Source of the DNA: Schistocerca nitens
Taxonomy: Eukaryota; Arthropoda; Insecta; Orthoptera; Acrididae
Length of the DNA stretch: 64,000 nt
NCBI RefSeq assembly: GCF_023898315.1
Contig: NC_064619.1
Span: 302,722,150 to 302,786,149 of the forward strand
Direction of reading: 5' to 3'
Shown: positions 45,724 to 55,743 of the stretch, one piece after another
Position numbering within the stretch: the first letter of the stretch is position 1
Layout: every line of letters starts with the position of its first letter
Translations under genes and position numbers: made by a program
The notes under the pieces: model-generated
The model's database searches: none
What the model was told of the DNA's origin: nothing
Seen by the model: the letters and a program-made list of their open reading frames with translations, nothing else

Positions 45724-45905
45724 TAATAATGTATTAGTGTCTGGAATCTGTTTCTCTATGCTTTTTTGCAGTGCATTTTCACCGGCAACATTTGAGAAAA
45801 TGGTGAGGACCCAAAAACTGAGTCTACAATATTTGCAAAATTGTGTCCTGTCATTCCCGATTCCTGAGGCGAGCTGTTGCCGACCGATCGATCGATAATG
45901 CTTCC

Positions 45906-46103
45906 CTATTCACTAATTGTTTCACTGTCCACGCCATTGTTTGTCACCCGCTCCATTTCCCTATGCACAGTTACCAAATTACTACTTTGAATATTAGTTA
46001 ATTCATTACACGGTGGCGCTAACACACTGCTTTCGTCTTCGCTATCATTTCTCAATTTACTTTGGAGCCTAGTGTTACGTTTTTCACACGCCATTATTGT
46101 CAC
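45906..46103 (-). CDS. Element C gag, probable N-terminal segment
   Basis: A 65-codon frame, MTIMACEKRNTRLQSKLRND, begins about 125 bp inside the right arm junction. Its opening (basic, RxTRxQ/SxK) recalls element B's MITRSMKKAK start, so I read it as the beginning of gag. Fossil. Confidence 0.5.
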   Translation of the reverse strand: MTIMACEKRNTRLQSKLRNDSEDESSVLAPPCNELTNIQSSNLVTVHREMERVTNNGVDSETISE

Positions 46104-46229
46104 AATATTTCACACGACAACACAGAAAAACACAATTGGAAAAGCAAAAATAGGGGAACACATTAACATAGCACTGAAAATAATATCTAGTTAATTGCAG
46201 CTGCGAAATACTTGGAAAGATACTTACAT

Positions 46230-48423
46230 CTGCACACCTGATTATGACAAGCGTATTTCTACGAGAATTGAGAGAATTTCTACTAACTTATGAAATGCCA
46301 CATGACTATTGAATGATATTTTTATGCTTTGTACATAGTTGCTTATTTCATTTGATATCTGTTTTCCAGCTATGTTGCAGCATTGGTTTTATAAAATAAA
46401 ATTAAATGCATTTGCTAATGTGAAAACTTTCTGTCAACAGATCTATAAAATAATAATTTTATGATCCACGTTCTTCGAAAAAGGAGCACTTGGGAAGGAA
46501 AGAACAATAAGAAGGGATTAATAACAGTAACTGCATATATAATTTTCTTTTCAAGTACTTGGTAATTTTTTGTAGAATTAGTTTTTGTGGTGCACCACTT
46601 TAATTACTTAGACATTAAGATGTGAATAGACATTTTCCATGTCTGCGTTGTTATCTTTAGTGTACTATTTTTTCTGCTTGAGCTATGTCATGTTTAGGTA
46701 TAAGATATTTCATTTTCTGCTTCTGCTTGCCAGGCATAGTGCTATTAAATTTCACTTTGCATTACTCTGTTAATCTAGTTATGGTACTGATTTATTTTTC
46801 TTGTTGCTGCACATTGGCTCATATTAGTTGTAATGTTGCTTCGCTTGGTAATTTAGATTTACTGCAGCTTGCTTTGACAATTTCCATTTTTTTTTCATTG
46901 CTGTTTGTATTAATCGTTTTATGTGCTGCTGCATTGCCTCGTCCCTTAGTTTAGCATCTGAGCTCAGTAGATTTAAGTTAGCTTAAGAGGGGGTAGGCTA
47001 TATAAGAGAATGAGTTGCGATTCATTGGAAGAAATGCATTGAGAAGTTATACGAAAAAGGTATAGTAAGCACGTATAGATGGGACTTTTTGGAAATAATG
47101 AAGAACGAAAGGAGATCTCCGAGAAGTAAAGAAAGTTTTGTTTGCAAAATACTGCAGTAAAACAAACCCTGTCCTTTCCTTGTGTTATCCCACTATGTGT
47201 TTGTGCACCCTTGGGTATTTGTGTTCTTCCTGTCTTTATGTGTTTATCTGATGAGAGTTACATTGTATAATTTTTCTAATAATATGTTATTTACTTTGTA
47301 AAGATGTTTAGACATTATTTATTCTGTTTTGTTTTAATGCTCATGTGTGAGGTTGATGTTTCAAAAGTTATTCTGATCTTTTATGTATTTACTTGTGTCA
47401 GAATTCCTGTAACACTGACGTATATGTTATTTCCATTCTTTTGTAAAGCCCCTATTACTACAAATGTTATCTGTATTATTATGTTTTTAATGATGTGTTT
47501 TGTACCTTTGTTATTGTGTTCTTATGTTATAAAATTGCACTTGACACCAGTTCATCAAATTAAGTAACTTGTAAGTTACATTTCACTGCACACGTTTCTG
47601 TTGGTCATATCACATGGACAATATGTGAGAAGTAGGGACTGTTAGTGTTTGCATGAGTGTTAATAATTCAGCAAGGGACTGGATAACAGCATTGCTGGTT
47701 CTAAGGACAATTCCAAAAACTTTGTGAGTGCACAAGTGGTAGTTTATGGACTTGCTATATTGTCCGCAAGACTCTTCAATGGTGATTGTGCACCTGCACA
47801 TTTGCAACAGATGGCTGCTGGCCGTCTCTACAAGGACTACAGTGGGTCTGCGTCTTTGCTGACTCACCAGTACCATTATTTCTACAAGGACTACAGTGGG
47901 TCTACACCTTTGATGATCCATCAATACCATTATTTCTACAAGGACTGCAGTGGGTCTGCACCTCTGGTGGCCCACCAATACCGTAATCTCTACCAGGACT
48001 GCAGTGGGTCTGCTCTGTGATGACCTACCAAACGATATTCTTCAAAACTTCGATTGACTCCACTGTTGGTCTGCTCTGTTGTGGCCCATTACCTGTCAGC
48101 ATGTCAAGAGTCAGCACTGTCTTTCAGTTGGAAGGACAACACTACTTCTTCCAGACTGCATGGAAATCCACTACTTCTGTGTGCCATTTCTTTTACTAAT
48201 GAGACTTTGTGAAAAAAAAACTGTAATTACTATTATGATGAATGATCATGACTATCTTTATGGACTGTGAGAAAATTTTAGCTTTTGACCAATATTGTAT
48301 CAATAAGTGTGTGCATTTGATTTCTTTGTTATTGTAATTACGAGTATGAAAAATTTTAACAAATATGTATTGCCCAGTGCCCAAAACAATTTGTAAAATT
48401 TTTTGTGGGGAGCATGGGGGCTA
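46230..48423 (+). repeat. Element C right arm, 3' noncoding part (inverted copy)
   Basis: Mirror of 39681-41914. It begins at ctgcacacctgatta (46230), about 125 bp upstream of the first gag codon, so the usual 5' LTR and leader are replaced by this inverted copy of the element's tail. Confidence 0.88.
47829..48043 (+). repeat. 54-bp tandem repeat (4 units) in the arms
   Basis: Units start at 47829, 47883, 47937 and 47991 with the core tacaaggactacagtgggtct. The mirror array lies at about 40060-40274. The period is 18 codons, and an open 98-codon frame (47724-48020 here, 40379-40083 in the left arm) reads YKDYSGS-type repeats once per unit. Whether that frame is ever translated is unknown. 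The family position matches the 70-bp array of element B. Confidence 0.85.
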
Positions 48424-48973
48424 TGTAAGTAGGCTGTTTAGGTTTTTTTATTGGTAACGCCACCTCTGTATGAAAATCACTGGCTGTGCTGTGTGCAGTC
48501 TGTGGCTGCTTTGCATTTTTGTAATACTCGCCATTGTAATGTTAGGCAGCTGGCTGTGAACAGCGCGTAGCGTTGCGCAGTTGGAGGTGAGCCGCCAGCA
48601 GTGGTGGATGTGGGGAGAGAGATGGCGGAGTTTTGAAATTTGTCATGAACTGCTATGTATATTATGACTATTAAGGTAAATACATTGTTTGTTCTCTATA
48701 AAAATCTTTCATTTGCTAACTAAGCCTATCAGTAGTTAGTACCATCAGTAGTTTGAATCTTTTATTTAGCTGGCAGTAGTGGCGCAAGCTTTATTGCAGT
48801 AGCTCGAGTAACCAAGATTTTTGTGAGGTAAGTGATTTGTGAAACGTGTAGATTAATGTTAGTCAGGGCCATTCTTTTGTATGGATTTTTGAAAGTCAGA
48901 TTGCGTTGCGCTAAAAATATTGTGTTTCAGCTTAAGCACAGTCCTGTATAAATTGTTCAAAGGGGACGGTTCA
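48424..48973 (+). repeat. Element C right LTR (inverted)
   Basis: 550 bp, starting TGTAAGTAGGC and ending ACGGTTCA. It lies upstream of gag but points the wrong way for a 5' LTR: transcription from it would run away from gag. It is preceded by the same agcatgggggcta that flanks the left LTR, confirming that it is part of the inverted arm. Confidence 0.93.
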
Positions 48974-51040
48974 ATATGTTTGGGTGTGCTGTCCGTCAGG
49001 CTGCATCCCGCGATTTTGACAAAGGCACCCAGTTTGTAATAAGACAACAGTCGATGGAGATATTCTCTGATTTGCTGAAAATACTCAAAATGTCAACCGT
49101 CTATTTAAATTTTGTTCATCATCCCAATTTTTACACATACTGTTAGGAGGAACTGTGGTGGTCAAATAGCTTTATATCAACGTTCCAAATTTTGCTCCTC
49201 ACTTGACGTGGCTAAGACTTTTGTGTACTTTCATTTGTAGAATTTTCACTTTATTGTTTAAAATTAATTTTCTTTTGCCACATATTAAATTACTTGAGAT
49301 CTTGCAGACCATGCAGTCGTCCACCAATAAAACAAACAACAACCATTAAGTGAAACAAAATTTACTTTTCATCATATGCAGAGAAGGATTATAGTGTAAA
49401 TGGAACACATCTAAGGTAAGTCCAAAGAAACATGAGTTATTTAGCAACTGTAATGTGAGCAAATTACATAATGTCACAGCACTTAATTGTGCAGAGCTAA
49501 AATCTGTTGTATTCCTCTGAAGTCTTGACGAATTGTTAGTTACTTTTCCTGTACATTTTCATATCTATTTTTTGGTAGAGCCTTTGCGAGCCAAGCATCT
49601 GAAATGGATACAAACAATCGACAAAACTAAAGCTCCATATATGACATTACACTTTCATGTGCACAGTAACATAAGAGATTACAGTGATAAGGTATTGTGC
49701 AGTCGAATTTGGCAATATAAGCAACACTGATTTTGTAGAACTTATTTTGATGAATATGAGGTAAGTGTCAGGAACGCTCGTCACTCAGTGGTGGTAGGTA
49801 AGACTGAACAGTAATCGCCTGCATTGTCCCAAAATCAGAGGGAATCCAAAATTGTTACAAGCTAGCTTTGCAGTACAGAGTTATTACCAGAGGCTATGCT
49901 CATTCCCATTAGAATGAAACACGGTACCTTCCTATTAGAGGATGATGGAGCAGATAAAAATATTGCTCTCGAGCTACATAGTTAAGTAATACATACGTCT
50001 TTGACACAGACAGGTAAACTACTGGGAGGTTCTTAAGACAATGGTGATCGCCCTTTGTCCATCTTTCTCACTTTCATCACATCAATTAGTGCCTGCAAAA
50101 ATTTATACAAGGAGGATTAGGGATGAGACCCAAAAATTGCCATTTTTTTATCCAAGTAGAACAAGAATTGTGGTCACAGACATCACAGAACCATTTCTTG
50201 CTTGATAACAGTATGTATATTTTCAATAAAAAGGACATCAAAGGTAGGTAATCTGACAGCACTGTAATCAGATGTATGATGGGTATCGTGCTTCAATACA
50301 GCCTAACTGTGCTGGTCAATCATTGCAGTCAGCAGAGTTTTGCATTAGGATACTCTAGTTTGAGGTTTCAATTATAGATTATAAGTTTTAATCTGCCCTG
50401 TAACTTATAGCAAACAATGTTTCTTAAACAATAGGTATAGAACAATTTTTTTAACGTTAAACATAACGAAGCGCACTGTGTACACTGGGGTATAAATAAG
50501 TACTGGTGGCACGCTGTGTAACACAGAGCAAACACTGAAAACGGTTACAAATGACTATTATTGACTTCAGTACATGGCTTAGTGAGACAGGCTCGCCTCT
50601 CCTCGTTGTCTCTTGCTAGTGCTGATGAATAAGTGGAGCCTTCTGCCAGGAGCTGCTGGGGTGGCTCCTTACGCTGCGGAGGCCAGCAATCCTTTGCATA
50701 CCACGGCCGTCGACGTCAGCATCACTAACTGTTGTGCTGCGACGGCTTTCTACTCGGAAAATGGTTCCTCGGCTCTGCATGCAGGTGGGGTGGTGGCGTG
50801 GGGAGTTCGCTGTGCATGGTGTTCAACCTGCTGCCCTCAGACAGGGGTCAGATTGCAACTGGTGCTGTGACACCAAGTCCCACTAGCAACTGAGTGTCGG
50901 TGGTGCGGGCATGGACGGCAGGGCAGTGAAATTGTGGCACCAGGTCCCATGAAGGATTAAGTGAGCAGACAGCAAGCACAGCCCAGTCTTGAACCCAAGG
51001 CTGCTGGTGGTGGAGCCGAGTGTCTTGCTGTCTGTTGTCT
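48974..51040. other. Right flank of element C, unassigned 2 kb
   Basis: It starts with atat, the second half of the candidate duplication. It is mostly AT-rich without genes. A GC-richer block at 50560-51040 follows a TATA-like ggtataaataag (50489-50500); no coding sense is seen in it. Confidence 0.4.
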
Positions 51041-51871
51041 CTCTGGCATCATGATTTCCAAGTAGCCAAACATAACTACTTTCAGTCAGTCATCGACTCA
51101 GCTGAACCAGAGGAACAATCTATTCCATACAAACACAGCCCACACCTCTAAGAGGTGACCATTAGCCTGCAAATTGCCTTGTACCAATATTGGTCCAAGC
51201 CTTCGTGTGGTCTGCACTACACTCGAAACGTACCATCAGTTTTCCCACTGAAATTTGGACTCATCTACTCACGACATGATTTTTCACTCGTATAGGATCC
51301 AACTGATATCGTTAAAAGTCGAGGGAAGATGCTGCAGGCGATGTCATGCTGTTAGCAAAGTCACTCTCTTCAGTTGTCTGCTGCCATAGCCCATTATGGC
51401 AGATTGCGCCACACTTTCCTAACAGATACGTTCGTCGTATGTCCGACATTGATTTCTGTGGTTATTTCACACAGTGTTGGTTGTCTGTTAGCACTGAAAA
51501 CTCTACTGAAAAGTCGCTGCTCTCGCTTTTTAAGTAAAGGCCGTCAGCCACTGTGTTGTCCGTGGTGGGAGGTAATGCCTGAAATTTCGTATTCTCAGCA
51601 CGTTCTTGACACTGTGGATTCAGAATATTGAATTCCTTAACAATTTCTGAAATGAAACGTCCCATGTGTCTAGCTTTAAATACCACTCCATTTTAAAAGT
51701 TTGTTAGTTCCTGCCATGTGGCTGTAATCATATAAGAAACCTTTTCAAAAGAATCAGCTGAGTACAAATGACAGCTCCATCAATGCATTGACCTATTATG
51801 CCTTGTGCATGTGATACTATCACCATCTGTGTAAGTGCCAATCACTATCTCATGACTTTTGTTACCCAGTG
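51041..51871 (-). mobile_element. Tc1-like transposon fragment (minus strand)
   Basis: It matches the family of the element at 27233-28378 as I remember it, in the opposite orientation. The right end reads catgacttttgttacccagtg (compare ttttgtcacctcagtg). The transposase N-terminal region is near 51500-51686 (MGRFISEIVKEFNI; family word HSISEIVREF). The C-terminal half and left inverted repeat are missing or too worn. Several stops and frameshifts. Confidence 0.7.
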
Positions 51872-52789
51872 CATATGTACATTCAATATTAGTTTAACAG
51901 TGTTGTTGTATTGATACTCTACAGCTATATATCTGTCTAAACATCAAACTGAATTAAGGTAAGTAACTGAAGAATTATTATGAAATGAAATACAATGATT
52001 TTGAATCTACAGTTTAACCATGACATTCATGTTAAAGGATAAAGAATTCCTGCTAATTTACTTCACTTCAACAGTGCTAGCTTTTAAATCAAAGAAAATA
52101 ATGCAGAACACAGATGTTAATAATTAAATAGTGATATGCTCTTTCTGTAATGACACTCATTCATTCAATTAATTTAGAGTGCATTTGTGAATCACAATTT
52201 AAAAGTTTTTGGAATAAAAAGGTATCTCGCACTAGCTACAAGTTAAAAACTGTGCTATGCCACAATGAACAAGGCATGTTTCCAATGTCAAAATTTGAAA
52301 AACCGGTTACTCAACTCATTTCACCGCATGTTGTACTCAGGCGTTAAGTGAGTGAAAAACAACTGGTGAACGCCAATTTTTAGAACCTGTACTCTCAGAA
52401 GATCATAACTAAGCACTATCAGAGCAGTAGGGACCAGCATGATTAGCTGATGTGCGTAATGTTTCAGGATGCTTGTGGTAGTTTCCTGGAAGCATTGGCA
52501 GGCACAGTAGCAGAAGAATCAATTGTAAGACAAGGCTATTCAGTTATTATCAATCCACATGAGTAGTATATTTATGAGAGTTCTGGCACAAGGAGTGTTT
52601 TCAAGTAAAAATTCCTGGATGCAAATCAAGAATCCAATCTTGCGGTTTTCTCCAAATAAATTCTACATAAGTACAACGAAGACAAAATGATAAACAAAGT
52701 TGAGTTATTTAAAAACTCAGAACTTTATAGTACAGGAAATTTTAATTTAGTTAAAAGAAAAATACAATTGTTTAAAATTTAAGTGGTCT
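51872..52789. other. Unassigned 0.9 kb before the Polinton fossil
   Basis: AT-rich with no gene recognised. The left end of the Polinton may lie in here, but I could not find a terminal inverted repeat. Confidence 0.35.
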
Positions 52790-52799
52790 TTATGTGTTA

Positions 52800-53095
52800 C
52801 TTTTTTTACCTTGATAAATAAATTGTAATCCTACAATTTTATCTAATTTGTCATCATTATTTGTATAGACCTTAGAATATGGATCTGAAAGAGTAATTTT
52901 ATATTTATGATCTAAAAGTAATAAAACTTTATCCCCAAATTTAGCTGGTAAAATTTCATTTTTTGAAATTATGTAAGATTTACATTTTTTAGTTCTAATA
53001 TTTTAGTGTATACTTCTGAAAAACCGTTACTACGCTTGTTAAGTTCAGTTAACAGATTTTCAATGCTACGATTCATGGACATTTAGAAAAATTTA
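52800..53095 (-). pseudogene. Polinton fossil: small ORF of unknown role
   Basis: Minus-strand words MNRSIENLLTELNKRSNGFSE and later KFGDKVLLLLDHKYKI and FIYQGKK recall a small protein often found in Polintons (pattern KTKYGxxIxxxL...FLP...L.YKG). The match is weak and from memory. Fossil, broken. Confidence 0.35.
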
Positions 53096-53099
53096 AGAA

Positions 53100-54000
53100 A
53101 TGAAAATTAAAACATATTCCAAACATTCACCAAGAGAATCATAAGCTTTTAAGAAGTCATTTGGTGGTTCAAAATTCCATAATTCTCGAGAAAACACTTC
53201 ATTTTTTCCATTTTTAACATAGATACTTTGTAATTTAACATAATCAAACAAAGAAGAATCAAGCAATTGGTTATTTTTTCAATTAGTTTGGAAAACAACG
53301 AAAATAAATAAAAGCATATCAAATTAAGTAGAATTACAATAATTAGTAATATCTAGTTCAAAATTTCTGTTCCCCCATGAGCTATCAAATTAACTTGCCT
53401 GGAATTCAAAGAAAGAAATTGGAAGTTTTGCATTTTTCAGATTTTCCTGTTCTAATTCAAGTGAACATTCTGATTCATATTTAACAACAGGAATACGAAT
53501 GTCCATACTTTCTTGCAACAATTTACCTTAATTGGAAATGTAGAATTATCATTTTGCGTAGTCCAACGAAAAATCTTCTTGATATTTTCTCGGGCTCCAA
53601 ATAAAAACAGCAGTTCAATCATATTCAAACACAATTTCTTTCTAATCGTTAAGAAACCCACTAATTAATTCTAAAGGATTAGGAAGTTCATTTTGTTTTT
53701 CCATTATTAAGAATATGTAATTTCACATTTCATTAAATGGAAAGGGAAGAAATTAATCCAATAAGAGTTGAAGAAGAAATATGAGTATGTTCGATTCTTG
53801 ACAAAATATTGTTCCCTTTCTAATAGTAATAACACCAACCTATTTTAAAACGAAATTATCAATTAATTTAATATTTGATTTACCATCATATGCAGAAAAA
53901 TCATTTCTGTCTGTGCGAACATCAAAACCCATATAAAGTTGTGAAAAATTTGGATGAATCCAAGCATCACCAATATTAATATTAATTTGTTTCATTGTTA
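53100..54000 (-). pseudogene. Polinton fossil: probable major capsid protein region
   Basis: Minus-strand pieces read DAWIHPNFSQLYMGFDVRT, then FLFGARENIKKIF, then IRIPVVKYESECSLELEQ and LPISFFEFQAS, and finally EPPNDFLKAYDSLGECLEYV. The '(P)LxxLFGxxEDxxKI...' block, followed by a 'R-P-V/I-x-E-Y' stretch, is what I remember from the C-terminal half of the double jelly-roll capsid protein of insect Polintons. It is decayed over its whole length. Confidence 0.45.
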
Positions 54001-54130
54001 GGAAGATTAAAAATATTTTTTGTTTTCAGGTTAACAGCATATGATTAAAACTGATGTGTTTCTATTTGGTTCAGGATTTCTTAAGGAAAAAATTCATTTC
54101 TAAAACAACTGTTATATAAGGACCATTATA

Positions 54131-54645
54131 GTCAGTGAGTGTGCTCCCTGCCGCCGTTGGATAAGCAGCTGCAGCAGCAAGTCGTATACTCCTAGCTCAC
54201 TCATTTCTTACATAGTTTAATTCTTAATTTCTTTGCATGTTTTTGGTACTTGCATTGTTTGATACATAAATTTCGGGCGTATTATAGTATTTGAGAGTTG
54301 TAGCATCGCGTTTAAGTACCTGAATAGTGTAAATTCGCGTAGTCGTTTGTCTTCTGTTTTTGTTTTGAACGGACAGTGTCGGTTGGTCACAGTCAGTGTG
54401 CTCCCTGCCGCCATTGGATAAGCAGCTGCAGCAGCAAGTCGTATACTCCTAGCTCACTCATTTCTTACATAGTTTAATTCTTAATTTCTTTGCGTGTTTT
54501 TGGTACTTGCATTGTTTAATCCATAAATTTCGAGAGTAGTATAGTATTTGAGAGTTGTAGCATCACGTTTTAGTACCTGAATAGTGTAAAATCGCGTAGT
54601 CTCCTTCCGCTGTCGAGCAGTGTGTCAGCAGTGCGCAAGTAGCAG
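54131..54645 (+). repeat. Tandem 5' monomers of the LINE (257-bp period, 2 copies)
   Basis: ctccctgccgcc(g/a)ttggat occurs at 54144 and again at 54401. The downstream text (gcagctgcagcagcaagtcg, tagcatc(g/a)cgttt, ctgaatagtgtaaa) repeats with few differences. Tandem 5' monomers are known as promoter units in some LINEs, for example mouse L1. Here the role is inferred from position only. Confidence 0.85.
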
Positions 54646-54757
54646 CATTACTGCATTTACTAGGCAATCTTGTATTTTAATAACCGTTTAAATTTTGTCG
54701 ATTTGTTTGTGCTCTCTGTAGATTAGTTCAGACGTTCTTTGCAAAACAGTTTTTAGC

Positions 54758-55743
54758 ATGGATAGGGACTGCAACTGCTGTGTTCGGATGCAGGCTGAGT
54801 TGGCATCCCTTCGCTCCCAGCTTCAGGCAGTGTTGGCTTCGGTCACACAGCTTGAGGCTGTTGCCAATGGGCATCACTGTGGGGGTCCGGATGGGGATTG
54901 TCGTGGACGGCCAGCTCGTCCCACGCATCCCCCGATCGGACTACGACTGTGGTTGCCCAAGATACTGCCCGCATTGAGGCTGATCCCTCACCTGTGGTAG
55001 AGTGGGAGGTCGTCTCAAGGTGTGGCAGGGGGCGAAAGACATTCTGGAGGGCTGAACGGAAGGCCTCTCCGGTTTGTCTGACGAACCGGTTTCAGGCTCT
55101 GTCTCAGGCTGATACTGATCTTCGGCCTGACATGGCTGCTTGTCCTGTTCCAGAGGTTGCCCCTCAGTCTGCAAGATCCGGGCAGTCGCAGAGGGTGGGC
55201 TTACTGGTAGTTGGGAGCTCCAACGTCAGGCGCGTAATGGGGCCCCTTAGGGAAATGGCAGCAAGAGAGGGGAAGAAAACCAATGTGCACTCCATGTGCA
55301 TACCGGGGGGAGTCATGTCAGATGTGGAAAGGGTCCTTCCGGATGCCATGAAGGGTACAGGGTGCACCCATCTGCAGGTGGTCGCTCATGTCGGCACCAA
55401 TGATGTGTGTCGCTATGGATCGGAGGAAATCCTCTCTGGCTTCCGGCGGCTATCTGATTTGGTGAAGACTGCCAGTCTCGCTAGTGGGATGAAAGCAGAG
55501 CTCACCATCTGCAGCATCGTCGACAGGACTGACTGCGGACCTTTGGTACAGAGCGGAGTGGAGGGTCTGAATCAGAGGCTGAGACGGTTCTGCGACCATG
55601 TGGGCTGCAGATTCCTCGACTTGCGCCATAGGGTGGTGGGGTTTCGGGTTCCGCTGGATAGGTCAGGAGTCCACTACACGCAACAAGCGGCTACACGGGC
55701 AGCAGGGGTTGTGTGGCGTGGGCTGGGCGGTTTTTTAGGTTAG
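54758..55743 (+). CDS. LINE ORF1: coiled coil plus SGNH-type esterase
   Basis: The start MDRDCNCCVRMQAELASLRS (54758) gives a Cys-rich head and a short coiled coil. A one-base frame change between about 54890 and 54960 passes to the long frame (54898-55743, 281 codons). That frame carries an esterase domain: block I VVGSSNV (candidate Ser108), block III HVGTNDV (GTND at 166-169), and block V DRSGVHY with His259. The usual Asp of 'DGxH' is Ser256 here, so activity is doubtful unless Asp254 serves. CR1-clade ORF1 proteins carry this kind of domain, which is thought to act with membranes or lipids. ORF2 overlaps its last 31 bases. Confidence 0.75.

Larger units (their letters stand above)
39131..48973 (-). 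mobile_element. Element C: Gypsy-type unit with long inverted LTR-containing arms
   Basis: This 9.84 kb structure has a left arm (39131-41914), a centre with minus-strand gag (about 46103-43796) and a right arm (46230-48973) that is an inverted copy of the left arm. Each arm is an LTR (550 bp) plus about 2.2 kb of the family's 3' noncoding region. Read from the centre, each arm ends in the downstream end of an LTR (GTTTCA), so both outer termini are the same LTR end. atat stands on both sides (39127-39130, 48974-48977). Gag belongs to element A's family. No RT or integrase core is visible, so it is a non-autonomous, fossil copy. The two LTRs differ by about 2-3%, suggesting a fairly recent origin. 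Confidence 0.85.

Noticed and set aside
39131-48973. Ordinary full-length LTR element
   Set aside because: The two LTRs are inverted, not direct, and the noncoding tail is also duplicated in inverse. The standard layout does not fit.
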